From Paenibacillus auburnensis (GTDB lineage Bacteria; Bacillota; Bacilli; Paenibacillales; Paenibacillaceae), in contig NZ_CAKMMG010000011.1 in NCBI RefSeq assembly GCF_927798115.1, forward strand, positions 1 through 64,000: a stretch of 64,000 bases of DNA, in the 5' to 3' direction. The notes beneath the pieces are model-generated. The model searched no databases, was not told the origin of the DNA, and worked only from the letters and a program-made list of their open reading frames with translations. The first letter of the stretch is position 1. Each line of letters opens with the position of its first letter. The translations under genes were made by a program, and so were the position numbers. Below, one piece after another: positions 44,039 to 53,486 of the stretch.

Positions 44039-44494
44039 GTGGACGAAATCGATAACAATATTCTGTTCCATTTAGAGAATAACGCGAGATTATCGATGAC
44101 CGAATTGGGCAAGTTGGTAGGATTATCTCAGCCAGCAGTCACGGAGCGGGTCAAGCGGATGGAGGAAAAGGGGGTTATCGCGGAATATCGTACCGTACTC
44201 GCCCCTCATAAATTAAATAAACAGAGCGCTGCGTATGTGCTTTTCCGGACAAGAGACTGCCATGCTTTTCTTGATTTCTGCCGTTCATCGCCGGAGGTCG
44301 CCGAGTGTTACCGAATCAGCGGAGAACATAATTACCTGTTAAAAGTATTGACGGAATCCACTCAAGACCTCGAAGAGTTTGGGGATAGATGCGATGCATA
44401 CGGAACCTACACCACTATAATTGTGATATCGTCTCCGATTCCTTATAAAAATCTCATTCAAGGACCCAATCTAGTGGCCGTTCATAAGGATTAG
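44039..44494 (+). CDS. Lrp/AsnC-family transcriptional regulator
   Basis: 151-residue regulator: N-terminal winged helix (about 1-60, with LSMTELGKLVGLSQPAVTERV) and a C-terminal ligand-binding RAM/AsnC domain (about 65-150). The GTG at 44039 is 8 nt from AAGGGGG and gives the typical MDEIDNNILFHL start; the ATG at 44033 is too near the ribosome site. Its neighbours on both sides carry a common upstream motif, so it may control the hydrolase, itself and the MFS exporter in response to an amino acid or related ligand. Confidence 0.9.
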   Translation: MDEIDNNILFHLENNARLSMTELGKLVGLSQPAVTERVKRMEEKGVIAEYRTVLAPHKLNKQSAAYVLFRTRDCHAFLDFCRSSPEVAECYRISGEHNYLLKVLTESTQDLEEFGDRCDAYGTYTTIIVISSPIPYKNLIQGPNLVAVHKD

Positions 44495-44511
44495 CTTCAT
44501 TATAAAAAGAA

Positions 44512-44542
44512 AAACAGGAATCCGGTGATCGGATTCCTGTTT
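44512..44542. terminator. Bidirectional terminator between regulator and exporter
   Basis: Perfect 13-bp stem AAACAGGAATCCG / CGGATTCCTGTTT between convergent genes, with a T-rich side in the minus direction. Confidence 0.85.
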
Positions 44543-44568
44543 GGTTATGGGCAGTTAAAAGCTGTATT

Positions 44569-45762
44569 TTAGGAAAAAGACTTTCTGGCGAATACGATTG
44601 TCAGCAAGGCAGGCAGCAGCAGTACAAACAAGGAGCCGGGCAGGAAGCCGCTGCCCAATAGCTCCAGCAGAAGCCCGCCAACAATACCTCCACCTCCAAT
44701 TGCTAAGTTCCAGGCGGTAACCAGCATCGATTGAGCGATATCTGCGCTTTTGCCTGCGGCCTTAGCAATGGCTGTCTGCAGCAGGGTGGCAGCACCGCCG
44801 AAGGTAAGTCCCCATAAGGAGACAGCGGTGAGGACGATCAAAGGTTGATGAATAGCCAGCGCCATTGCCAGGGAGGCCAGGATGAAGACCGTAATACTTG
44901 CGATCAACAGCCATCTCATAAGGCGGTCAATCAGCATGCCTACCACCCAAATACCGATAACCGAGGTGATGCCGAACATAAGGAGGACCACGTCAACACG
45001 GTCGCCAAGAGCGGTTACCGCAAGATAAGGAGAAATATAAGTATATAAAATATTATGAGCCAGCACCCAAGCGACAACTACTGCCAGAATAGGCCGTACC
45101 CCAGGGGACAGCAAGACCTTATGGAGGGGAAGCCTCTCACCGCGAGGCTCACCATCGAAATCCGGCATCTTCCAGAGTACCCAGACTATCAGCATTGCTG
45201 CCAGTACCGATACGATTCCAAAAATCAGCCGCCAGCCAACGAAATTACTCAAAAAAGTTCCAGCGGGGACACCTAATGCCAAAGCGAGCGGGGTGCCAAC
45301 CATCGCCACAGCCATCGCCATTCCTTTTAAAGGCTCCGGAACCATGCGGCGCGCATAACCGGCAGTCATTCCCCACAACACCCCGGCAGATACACCTGCC
45401 AAGAAACGGGCGGCCAGTGTAAGTACATAGATGGAAGACCATGCGGTTACTGTATTAAATACAAGAAAGCCGGTGATGCACAGCAGTAAAAGCGGTTTTC
45501 GCCTCCAGCCCCGAGTTGCGGCAGTCAACGGAATGGCAGCCAGCAGAGAACCCAATGCATACAAAGTGACCAGTTGTCCTGCAAGTGCTTCCGTGACATG
45601 AAGGTCTTGGGAAATTTGTGGTAGCAGCCCTGCAGGCAGACTTTCTGTCAAAATACAGACAAATCCCGCCATGGCCAGCGCAAGCAGCCCCACCCACGGA
45701 AGACGGTTTGAGACGTTGAGCGTAGAAGTATTTTCCTCTACGTAAGTTGTAGTTGAGCCCAC
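44569..45762 (-). CDS. MFS transporter, DHA1/AraJ-like exporter
   Basis: 397-residue membrane protein with about twelve transmembrane helices. It has the antiporter-type motif RFLAGVSAGVLWG (about 115-130) and the loop 2-3 segment TRGWRRKPLLL. Resembles AraJ/YdhP-like sugar or drug exporters. The GTG start follows AAGGGGGAC. It lies opposite the Lrp-type regulator, which may control it; an amino-acid or metabolite export role is possible but unproven. Confidence 0.88.
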   Translation of the reverse strand: MGSTTTYVEENTSTLNVSNRLPWVGLLALAMAGFVCILTESLPAGLLPQISQDLHVTEALAGQLVTLYALGSLLAAIPLTAATRGWRRKPLLLLCITGFLVFNTVTAWSSIYVLTLAARFLAGVSAGVLWGMTAGYARRMVPEPLKGMAMAVAMVGTPLALALGVPAGTFLSNFVGWRLIFGIVSVLAAMLIVWVLWKMPDFDGEPRGERLPLHKVLLSPGVRPILAVVVAWVLAHNILYTYISPYLAVTALGDRVDVVLLMFGITSVIGIWVVGMLIDRLMRWLLIASITVFILASLAMALAIHQPLIVLTAVSLWGLTFGGAATLLQTAIAKAAGKSADIAQSMLVTAWNLAIGGGGIVGGLLLELLGSGFLPGSLFVLLLPALLTIVFARKSFS

Positions 45763-45841
45763 GATAAGATGTCCCCCTTGTAGAAAAATATTAAAAGCAA
45801 ATGCTGTTAATAAGCTTACACAAAGGATTCGTTAATTTGCA

Positions 45842-45866
45842 TATGGGATTAAAGGTATATTCTTAA
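45842..45866. promoter_or_regulatory. Second copy of the candidate Lrp operator
   Basis: TATGGGATTAAAGGTATATT and following bases match the element at 43983. It lies between the MFS gene (minus) and the cysteine hydrolase (plus); the rest of this 250-bp gap shows no other feature. Confidence 0.4.
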
Positions 45867-46013
45867 TCATTAGCTGAAAAACCAGTTATTTTCAGGCTTT
45901 CACCTTTAGTTCTAAAGTGATGGGTAAAAGCGGCTTGATGGCAGGGCCAGTTGGCTTCACGTCTGCAATGTTGTACGATATCGGCATAACGTTTCATACC
46001 AAGGAGGTTCTTA

Positions 46014-46505
46014 ATGAAGCTGGGCTATTTGATTATCGATATGCAGGAAATCCACGTGCGGGATCATGTGGACAAGAAAACACTGGATCGGGCCTGTGAA
46101 TATATCAATTATGTCTCAGATATACTCCGGGCGAAGGACCAGCTGGTCATTCACATTCAGGATATTGAAGGCATGGAGGAAGCAACGAAGGAGCATTATA
46201 ATATCGTTCCGGAAGTTCAAGTGTCGGATAGTGATCTGAAGGTAACCAAAGAGTACTCAAATTCGTTCTGGAAGACGGAGCTGGAGCAGATTTTGAAGGA
46301 TCATGGTGTGGAGCTGCTGATCATTTCCGGCTTCTCGGCTGAGCATTGCGTGCAATTTACCTATAATGGGGCAAGTGAGCGGGGCTTCCGGCCGGTCCTG
46401 CTGCAAAATGGAATTCTGAGCGCACACAGCGACGTAATCATTTCTGCACACAGAGACCGCAACCTGATCTCCTATCCGGTGATCCCTTATCTGATTAATC
46501 AATAA
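46014..46505 (+). CDS. Isochorismatase-family cysteine hydrolase
   Basis: 163-residue small hydrolase of the isochorismatase/nicotinamidase superfamily. The catalytic triad is suggested by D9 in LIIDMQ, a Lys around residue 80 (DLKVTKEYSNSFW) and Cys112 in GFSAEHCVQFT. Members hydrolyse isochorismate, nicotinamide or N-carbamoyl compounds; the substrate is not evident. The ATG has the strong AAGGAGG site at 7-8 nt. Single gene with its own terminator. Confidence 0.88.
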   Translation: MKLGYLIIDMQEIHVRDHVDKKTLDRACEYINYVSDILRAKDQLVIHIQDIEGMEEATKEHYNIVPEVQVSDSDLKVTKEYSNSFWKTELEQILKDHGVELLIISGFSAEHCVQFTYNGASERGFRPVLLQNGILSAHSDVIISAHRDRNLISYPVIPYLINQ

Positions 46506-46514
46506 ATGTTGAAG

Positions 46515-46567
46515 ACACCCTGTCCGTCTGCAGTAGTTGTTACTGCAGGCAGATGGGGTGTTTTTTT
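46515..46567 (+). terminator. Terminator of the cysteine hydrolase gene
   Basis: Long stem ACACCC...GTCTGCAGTA pairing with TACTGCAGGC...GGGGTGT, then TTTTTTT. Confidence 0.88.
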
Positions 46568-46659
46568 ATACGAATGCGGGAAGTGCTCCTTTATAGAAAC
46601 TTTTTCCAATCCGCTTCGTCCAATATTAAAGAGAACTATGATGAGGGGAGATTGGCACA

Positions 46660-47796
46660 ATGAGAAAATGGAAGCTTACAATTGGTATTCTAGCGGCAGC
46701 CATCGCTTTAAGCCCGGGCTCCGTGTCCGCGGCGGCGGGTAGCCATATTCTGCTGAATTACAAAGAGACTTTACTGGGGAGCAGCCAGGTGGTTACGGGA
46801 GGAACTACGCTTGTTCCGCTGCAGCAGCTGGCACAGACTATGGGCTATGCCCTTAGCTGGAACCAGAGCACAAAGTCTGCGAAGCTCGTTCGTCCGGGCC
46901 GTGAAGTTACAGTAACAGCCGGCGTTATCACTTCCACAATAGACGGTAAAGCGTCAGCCTTAACCAAAGCACCGCGTATCCAGAAAGGCAAAATCTATGT
47001 GCCGCTGGTGTCAGCGGTCAGTGCATTGGGCGGCAAAACGGTGTACGACAAAAGCAGCGACAGCCTGAATATTGTGGATGAACTCCGTTATTCGGTCGCT
47101 TCTGCCCAAGGCAGATTCTACTGGGTCTCGCAAAAAAATGGTGATGTCTTCTACAGCGCCTCAGTTGCCGGCAAGCCGGTGCTGATCGGTGAACTTCCGT
47201 TTGCTGATTTGCCGTACACACACGCCCTGGAGATTAAGAATGTCGGGAAGGTCAGCGATCTGCTGCTGCTTACGGATAACCACTATGCGATGTTTAATGA
47301 TTTTAGCAATGGATACCAGGCTCTAATACAAGGCGGCAGAATTTTGAAGCAAATGGACTATCACTACAGCGGTACTTCCTATGTCAGAGCCCCGCAGTTA
47401 AAAACTACACAGCTCTACATGATCGATGGAGGGAACATTCAGTACATTAACAGTGACGGCAGTCTGGGTAAGCTCTTTGACCTGGAGACGATCACGGGAA
47501 CGGAAGGGAACTTCTCCGTCGAGTACGCCGCGGAGGACATAATTCTGGTGCGTTTAATGACAAACACACGCTTGTATGCTATTCATACGGCGAGCGGACT
47601 AAGCACGAATCTGAGTGAGAAGTTAATTAGCAGCGGGGACCGCAAGGAATGGGATCAGGCGGATGGAGCGGATTCTTTTATTCTGAGTAAAATGCTGGTG
47701 CTGAAGAAGCGGGAGGGCAATGTGATGACATTCACCTATGCTACACTGCCAGACGGGAAGGTAAAGACTGTAACGTATAATGTGACTTCGCAGTGA
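46660..47796 (+). CDS. Secreted protein with copper-amine-oxidase-N-like domain
   Basis: 378-residue exported protein: signal peptide (about 1-25, AIALSPGSVSAAA), then a stalk-like copper amine oxidase N-terminal domain (about 28-140) with TTLVPLQQLAQTMGYALSWNQ and IYVPLVSAVSALGG. The C-terminal region (about 145-375) resembles DUF5050/beta-propeller repeats. Such domains are common, often duplicated, on secreted Paenibacillus proteins and are thought to bind wall or surface material; they are not oxidases. The start follows GAGGGGAG at about 11 nt. Confidence 0.82.
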   Translation: MRKWKLTIGILAAAIALSPGSVSAAAGSHILLNYKETLLGSSQVVTGGTTLVPLQQLAQTMGYALSWNQSTKSAKLVRPGREVTVTAGVITSTIDGKASALTKAPRIQKGKIYVPLVSAVSALGGKTVYDKSSDSLNIVDELRYSVASAQGRFYWVSQKNGDVFYSASVAGKPVLIGELPFADLPYTHALEIKNVGKVSDLLLLTDNHYAMFNDFSNGYQALIQGGRILKQMDYHYSGTSYVRAPQLKTTQLYMIDGGNIQYINSDGSLGKLFDLETITGTEGNFSVEYAAEDIILVRLMTNTRLYAIHTASGLSTNLSEKLISSGDRKEWDQADGADSFILSKMLVLKKREGNVMTFTYATLPDGKVKTVTYNVTSQ

Positions 47797-47897
47797 CCCG
47801 AATTGAAGCTGCAAGTCTCGCTATATCCAGCACTTATTAATATAAAATTAGTTAGTACCTATCGGATAAGTGAGAGAAGTATAGGCGTATAAAAGTA

Positions 47898-47940
47898 TAA
47901 TGATAAGGCGTTTAGTATCAACAGAAACGCCTTATCATTA
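47898..47940. terminator. Inverted repeat between convergent genes
   Basis: Perfect 16-bp stem from TAATGATAAGGCG to CGCCTTATCATTA with an 11-nt loop. Weak T runs; probably a shared terminator for the secreted protein gene and the kinase gene on the minus strand. Confidence 0.7.
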
Positions 47941-47977
47941 CAACACAATTAATCTTGAGGATGTGCCGTTGCAAATT

Positions 47978-49750
47978 TTATGAACGATGAGGCAGCCGGA
48001 GAGTAACCCTTGTTCCTTTTCCAATTTTGCTCTCAAGCGTTAACCCGTAAGGGAGCCCGAACATGATCTCTAAACGGTGATGGATATTTCTCATGCCATA
48101 ACCACCGCTATTACGCTGTAAGGTGCCACTCTTAATTTCTTTTATTGTTTCCTCATCCATTCCTACCCCATTATCCTCTACAACAATACGTATATCGTTA
48201 CCTTCTACACATCCCCGGATTCTAATGGTTCCAAGCTGACTGTCTTTCTCCATGATTCCATGCAAGATAGCATTCTCCACTAAAGGCTGTAAAATCAATT
48301 TGAGCGTGGATGAATTGCAGACTTCCTCGGGAACATCGATTTCTAGCGTAATCCGGTTCCGGAAGCGCATATTCTGGATGAACACGTAGGCCCGGATATG
48401 CTCAATCTCGGCACGGATCGGTATGATATCTTCCCCGTTACTGAGGCTGATCTTGTAGAAGTCTGAGAGCGATGTGATTAATGTCCGTATGTCTTCGGCA
48501 TTATACTTCATCGCCAACCAGTTGACCATATCAAGCGTGTTGTACAGGAAGTGTGGATTGATTTGCGCCTGCAGCGCGCGCAGCTCCATATTTTTCACAT
48601 CCAATCCAAGCTGATACTTATCTGTGGCTAAATCCTCGATACGAGACAGCATTCGGTTAAAGGTCTGTGTCAGTTCTCCAATTTCATCATTGTTTCCGGG
48701 ATCGAGAACAGCTTTGAAATCATCAACGCCGACCTTGCGCATCGTTTTGCTTAGCCTGCGGATACGAAGCGTTCCGGATGAGGAGACATAATAGGCCATG
48801 GGTAGAGTGAGCAATGCAACTGCGAGAAAAATCAGCAGCAGTTGATTTCTCGCTTTTTTAGAAATAGCGACGATATCTTTATGCGGTACAACGACAGCGA
48901 ACCGCCAATCTGTATTGTCGACAGCAATGGAGGCGAGCAGCGTTTTTTCTCCCTTCAGCATTAACGTATCCACTTGCTGGCCGCCTTTGTTTCTTTGTGT
49001 CTCCAAAGCAGGGAAGATCATTGCCGGATTGATGGGGTTCAGAGTGGAGCTGGCAATAAGCTCCTGGTTGCTGTTGATCAGCAGCGCCGAGCTGGAAGGG
49101 GTAAACAGAGACTGATCGAGAATCTGTTCCAGGACCGATTTTGGCATCTCTGCACGGAGCAGACCGGAGAAATTGCTGTTCTCCAGTGGATTGATAATTT
49201 TGCGAATGAAGGTGACCGTATTCTCCTTACCAGCGTCCGCCATATCGGGGGGCAGCCAAAGATAAAGAGAATCGCCCCTTTCAATGCGTTTCATCCAGGA
49301 CCGATTTTGGACAGAAGAGAGCAGCATAAACTGATCGGTTGACTGTACAGCTGCCATCCCGCTGCGCATGTATAGTCCTATATTCTGAATATCCGGGTTC
49401 GTTTGAACGTTATAGATGAGCTGATTAAAAAAATATTCATCCAGCATCCAATTTCCGATGTTCTCCCGATACTCCGTGTCGGATTTATTCACAAGGGTTT
49501 GGATCGTGTCATGCAGCACTATAACGTCAATGACCTTGCGAACCGAACTTGTTTTATAGTTTAGAAACGAGCTGGATTGCTGCAGCATAACCTCCAGGGA
49601 ATAGCGTGCCTGCTTCTCCGTATCTCTTGATGTGATATAAGAGTTTACCGAGATGAACAAGGTGGAGGAGAAGACCAGCAGAAGAAAATAAGAGATAAAC
49701 AGTTTTTTTCGGATGCTCAAATTTGCGAACTTTTGAAATAATCGCCGCAT
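47978..49750 (-). CDS. YesM-type sensor histidine kinase (module D)
   Basis: 590-residue kinase: helix at about 15-35, extracellular sensor, second helix near 290-308 (QLLLIFLAVALLTLPMAYYV), HAMP linker, QINPHFLYN with H400, and HATPase N-box PLVENAILHGI and G-box VEDNGVGMD. The gene starts 4 bp after its response regulator. The pair is divergent from the galactanase module and likely controls it. Confidence 0.93.
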   Translation of the reverse strand: MRRLFQKFANLSIRKKLFISYFLLLVFSSTLFISVNSYITSRDTEKQARYSLEVMLQQSSSFLNYKTSSVRKVIDVIVLHDTIQTLVNKSDTEYRENIGNWMLDEYFFNQLIYNVQTNPDIQNIGLYMRSGMAAVQSTDQFMLLSSVQNRSWMKRIERGDSLYLWLPPDMADAGKENTVTFIRKIINPLENSNFSGLLRAEMPKSVLEQILDQSLFTPSSSALLINSNQELIASSTLNPINPAMIFPALETQRNKGGQQVDTLMLKGEKTLLASIAVDNTDWRFAVVVPHKDIVAISKKARNQLLLIFLAVALLTLPMAYYVSSSGTLRIRRLSKTMRKVGVDDFKAVLDPGNNDEIGELTQTFNRMLSRIEDLATDKYQLGLDVKNMELRALQAQINPHFLYNTLDMVNWLAMKYNAEDIRTLITSLSDFYKISLSNGEDIIPIRAEIEHIRAYVFIQNMRFRNRITLEIDVPEEVCNSSTLKLILQPLVENAILHGIMEKDSQLGTIRIRGCVEGNDIRIVVEDNGVGMDEETIKEIKSGTLQRNSGGYGMRNIHHRLEIMFGLPYGLTLESKIGKGTRVTLRLPHRS

Positions 49751-49754
49751 AATC

Positions 49755-51311
49755 TCACATTCTCTCCCGGTATTGGGAAGGGGTTAGCCCTGTCGATTTT
49801 TTGAATAATGATGAGAAATAATTGGAGTCTGTTATCCCTATCGCGAGTGCAACTTCGTACAATTTCAATCGCCGGTTTTGTAGTAACTCTTTTGCTTTAG
49901 TGATCCGCAGCTCTGTCACGTATTCGTTGACTGTTTTGCCGGTTTCTTTTTTGAACAGTGCGCATAAATAGGTTTGGGTTAGGTAAGTATTATCTGCGAT
50001 CTGCTGTGTCGTTAAACTTTTATCCATGTAATGGGTTTGAATGTAATCCATAATGGCTGATACCCGGGTACCTACAGCAGATTTTTCCTTGAGCTGGGAA
50101 AATACGGCCTCTACATTGCCTGCAACATATTCGTACAGCGCATCCAGTGTGGAGAGTGTGCCGATCTCCTGCCACAGGAACCGCTCTTCCTGATTGGTAT
50201 CGGTAGCGGATAGGCCTTTATCAACTGCAAACTCATGCAGTGCAATCAGCAAAAGGAAGTATAAGTTGGTAACCCGTTTCGTGTCATTATCCATAACTCT
50301 GCGAAGCTCTATAGTAGCCCCGTTAAGAATATTGAGTGCTTCCTTCTCCTGCTCTGTACGCAAAACTGTGCGAAAATCACGGACAATAGAAATCTCATGA
50401 AAGGGTGAATGTTCCAGTGCGACTCCTTCATTCGTTCCGGTCAGTACTTTACCGTATCCTTTATAAAATTGCTGCTTCGATATTTCGATTGCTTGCCGGC
50501 AGGAAAGACCGATTTCAATTCCCTTATCGGTAACTGGACCAAGGGCGATCGTAAATTCGAAATCCGTTCCAAAGGTCTCATATAGCTCTTCCAACAAGTG
50601 CTCAGCCTGCTCAGTCAGCACATCAGCCTGCAATCCGGTGTGTTCGATCAGGAGGAGGAGAGTGTAGGCCTCACCGTAACCTGTAACCGAATGTTCGCCA
50701 TATCGATCGGATAGCCACTGAATGACGCGATTTGTCGATTCTACCTGCCGGGTTTCGACTCTGTCCAGCTTAGCTGTCAGGCGGATAGCAAGTGGAAGAA
50801 CCGGACCGGACAGGAAGCGGAAGCGCGGGAGAGGTCCTTCCTCTACTTGTAATTCGTCAACTGTTTTCTCCTCTTTTATTAAACGGGTCAACCATTTCTG
50901 TTCGGTATAAAACCTCGTCAGATTCCGCACACTCTGCTCTGAAACGTATTGAGAGATACTCTCCTGTATTGCATCGGTTAACTCGTTCAGCTTAACCGGC
51001 TTCTCAACGTAACGAACAGCTTTCAAATGTATCGCTGACTTTAAATATTCCTTATCGGAGTATCCGCTTAAAAAGATGATTTTGACCTCTGGATCAAACT
51101 CCCGCACCTTAGTCGCAAGCTCAATACCGTTCATTCGAGGCATTCGGACATCACTGATAATAATTTGCGGTTTGAAAACGCGTGCAAGCTCAAGGCCCTC
51201 AAGTCCATTGGAAGCGGTTTCCAAATCGTCGATACCAAGCTCTCTCCATTGTATGTAGTTCTCCAGACTCTCAAGCGTGAGAGGTTCGTCATCGACCAGC
51301 ATAGCCCGCAT
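49755..51311 (-). CDS. AraC-type response regulator (YesN family, module D)
   Basis: 518-residue regulator: receiver domain with MLVDDE, phospho-acceptor D54 in ISDVRMP and Lys in YVEKPVKL; middle domain; C-terminal AraC DNA-binding domain with LTTQQIADNTYLTQTYLCALFK and VALAIGITDSNYFSSLFKKSTGLTPSQYRE. The ATG at 51311 follows AAGGAGG; the longer frame from 51422 has no ribosome site. First gene of a two-gene operon with the kinase. Confidence 0.93.
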   Translation of the reverse strand: MRAMLVDDEPLTLESLENYIQWRELGIDDLETASNGLEGLELARVFKPQIIISDVRMPRMNGIELATKVREFDPEVKIIFLSGYSDKEYLKSAIHLKAVRYVEKPVKLNELTDAIQESISQYVSEQSVRNLTRFYTEQKWLTRLIKEEKTVDELQVEEGPLPRFRFLSGPVLPLAIRLTAKLDRVETRQVESTNRVIQWLSDRYGEHSVTGYGEAYTLLLLIEHTGLQADVLTEQAEHLLEELYETFGTDFEFTIALGPVTDKGIEIGLSCRQAIEISKQQFYKGYGKVLTGTNEGVALEHSPFHEISIVRDFRTVLRTEQEKEALNILNGATIELRRVMDNDTKRVTNLYFLLLIALHEFAVDKGLSATDTNQEERFLWQEIGTLSTLDALYEYVAGNVEAVFSQLKEKSAVGTRVSAIMDYIQTHYMDKSLTTQQIADNTYLTQTYLCALFKKETGKTVNEYVTELRITKAKELLQNRRLKLYEVALAIGITDSNYFSSLFKKSTGLTPSQYRERM

Positions 51312-51434
51312 GAATGCGTCCTCCTTCTTTCCCTGATGTGTACATATTAATGCGGTACCAGATTCTATGCAACTGATACCTGATGGAAAAGAAAGACTCC
51401 ATAATCCACCCAAGAAAATCATAATTCTGTGTCA

Positions 51435-51492
51435 TGTTGGTCCCGTAAGCACTCCTCTATAATTTGAGTTGAGATAACCGTAAGCGCATTCA
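51435..51492 (+). promoter_or_regulatory. Candidate module D promoter and weak cre-like site
   Basis: TATAAT at 51458-51463 with a poor -35 (TGTTGG, 17 nt). Downstream CGTAAGCGCATTCA (51479-51492) fits the cre consensus at 12 of 14 positions, 28 bp before the first permease. Confidence 0.35.
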
Positions 51493-51519
51493 AAGAGAAA
51501 ACAGGAAAAGAGGGAGAGT

Positions 51520-52494
51520 ATGGCGACAGAAGCCAATACAGCTGCAAAGTCAGTGAGAAATCCGAAACTGGACCGAAAGGGTAGCGGATTTCTTAAAGAG
51601 CTTGCGCGGAATAAGGTACTGTATCTGATGTTTGTTCCGATTGCACTCTATTTTATTGTGTTCAACTACATTCCTATGGCGGGTATCGTGGTTGCATTCA
51701 AGAGTTTTAACTACCAGCAGGGCATGTTTGGTAGTCCATGGATTGGACTCGATAATTTCGAATATTTCTTCAGTTCAGGTAAGGCGTGGCTTGTTACAAA
51801 GAACACTTTTTTATATAACTCCGTGTTTTTAGCAGCCTACCTGTTCTTTTCAATCATCATTGCCGTGCTGATTGCGGAGATGTCGGGAAAAATCTTCAAG
51901 AAAACATCGCAAACCCTGCTGTTCCTACCATACTTTCTGTCTTGGGTAGCAGTCGCTGCTATCGTATACAATCTGTTCAATTATGAATATGGGCTTTTGA
52001 ACAGCATTTTGACAGGAATCGGAATGGACCCCATTGATATTTACTCTTCAACCTCCTATTGGTATTTCATTCTTCCATTCTTCTATGTGTGGAAATGGGT
52101 CGGGTTTGGCAGCGTACTTTATCTGTCGGCAATTATGGGCTTTGATACTTCCGCTTATGAGGCGGCTAAGATTGACGGTGCTAATGTATTCCAACGCGTC
52201 CGCTATCTCACGATACCATTACTCAAACCGACAACAATTGTCTTGCTGCTGCTTGGTATCGGCAGGATTATGCGCGGCGAATTCGATATGTTTTATCAGT
52301 TGATCGGAAACAATGGCATATTGATGGATGCGACCGACATTATCGATACATTGGTGTTCCGCTCCCTGATCGTCAGCCAAGACTTCGGTATGGCTTCAGC
52401 CGGTGGTTTGTATCAATCGGTTCTGTGCTTTGTCATTATTATGATCGCCAATGGCCTGGTGAAACGTTATGACCGGGATCAGGCGCTGTTCTAG
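51520..52494 (+). CDS. LplB-type sugar ABC permease (module D)
   Basis: 324-residue permease, six transmembrane helices, EAA loop AYEAAKIDGANVFQRVRYLTI and the LplB-like ending KRYDRDQALF. Starts at ATG after GAGGGAGAG. First gene of a run of five on the plus strand, divergent from the regulator operon. Confidence 0.94.
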   Translation: MATEANTAAKSVRNPKLDRKGSGFLKELARNKVLYLMFVPIALYFIVFNYIPMAGIVVAFKSFNYQQGMFGSPWIGLDNFEYFFSSGKAWLVTKNTFLYNSVFLAAYLFFSIIIAVLIAEMSGKIFKKTSQTLLFLPYFLSWVAVAAIVYNLFNYEYGLLNSILTGIGMDPIDIYSSTSYWYFILPFFYVWKWVGFGSVLYLSAIMGFDTSAYEAAKIDGANVFQRVRYLTIPLLKPTTIVLLLLGIGRIMRGEFDMFYQLIGNNGILMDATDIIDTLVFRSLIVSQDFGMASAGGLYQSVLCFVIIMIANGLVKRYDRDQALF

Positions 52495-52510
52495 GAAGGA
52501 GTATACCTAA

Positions 52511-53392
52511 ATGACTATTCGTACGTCCGATGAGAAAGTTATGAACGTGATCTCTTATATCATTGTGGGCCTGTTTGCGCTCATAGCTGTTGTTCCATTT
52601 TTTATCGTGTTAATTAATTCCTTTGCTTCAGAGCATTCCATCATTTATAACGGTTATTCCTTTTGGCCTAAAGAGTTTTCGCTCGACGCCTATCACATGG
52701 TATTCCAGAGTCCGGAAAAAATGTTCCGGGCTTATGGGGTTACGATCTTTGTTACCGGCTTCGGGACAGCCGTTTCGTTGTTTCTGTCTATGATGGCGGC
52801 ATACGTCATGTACCGCAAGGATGTCCGTTATCGCAATGCACTTTCGTTCTTCCTCTATTTCACAACCTTATTTAATGGAGGGCTTGTTCCATACTACCTG
52901 TTAATCGTTCAAAATCTCCATCTTAAAAATACAATTTTTGTGCTGCTGCTGGCAGGTATGTTTAACGTTTTTAATATTCTGATTCTGCGTAATTTTTTGA
53001 ACGGTTCTCTCCCCGATGCTTTAGTCGAATCCGCCAAAATCGATGGAGCCGGCGATTTCCGTATCTTCTGGCAAATCGTTATTCCTCTCTCCAAGCCTGC
53101 AATGGCCGCGATCGGCATGTTCACGGCTCTTGGCTACTGGAACGACTGGTGGACTCCGATGATGTTTATCGAAAAGGAGAGTCTGTATCCGCTGCAGTAT
53201 ACGCTGTATCAAATCTTATCCAGTGCAAACTTCTCCAGCCAGATGGTGAACAGCATTCCGCGTTTGGATATGCCAAAAGAGTCATTGAAGCTTGCTTTAA
53301 CGATGGTTGCGACAGGCCCAATCGTTCTGCTGTATCCGTTCGTCCAAAAATATTTTGTTCAGGGAATTACGGTGGGAGCCGTTAAGGGATAG
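52511..53392 (+). CDS. YtcP-type sugar ABC permease (module D)
   Basis: 293-residue partner permease with EAA loop LVESAKIDGAGDFRIFWQIVI and C-terminal QKYFVQGITVGAVKG. The start follows GGAAGGAG at about 9 nt, 16 bp after the preceding stop. Confidence 0.94.
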   Translation: MTIRTSDEKVMNVISYIIVGLFALIAVVPFFIVLINSFASEHSIIYNGYSFWPKEFSLDAYHMVFQSPEKMFRAYGVTIFVTGFGTAVSLFLSMMAAYVMYRKDVRYRNALSFFLYFTTLFNGGLVPYYLLIVQNLHLKNTIFVLLLAGMFNVFNILILRNFLNGSLPDALVESAKIDGAGDFRIFWQIVIPLSKPAMAAIGMFTALGYWNDWWTPMMFIEKESLYPLQYTLYQILSSANFSSQMVNSIPRLDMPKESLKLALTMVATGPIVLLYPFVQKYFVQGITVGAVKG

Positions 53393-53486
53393 ATCATCCC
53401 TGCCATTATAGGAGGTGATGTCAAGCACCATAATTAAAAAGGCAGTGTTACTCGGGGGTATAGCAGAACAAAAAAGGAGGATTTTC

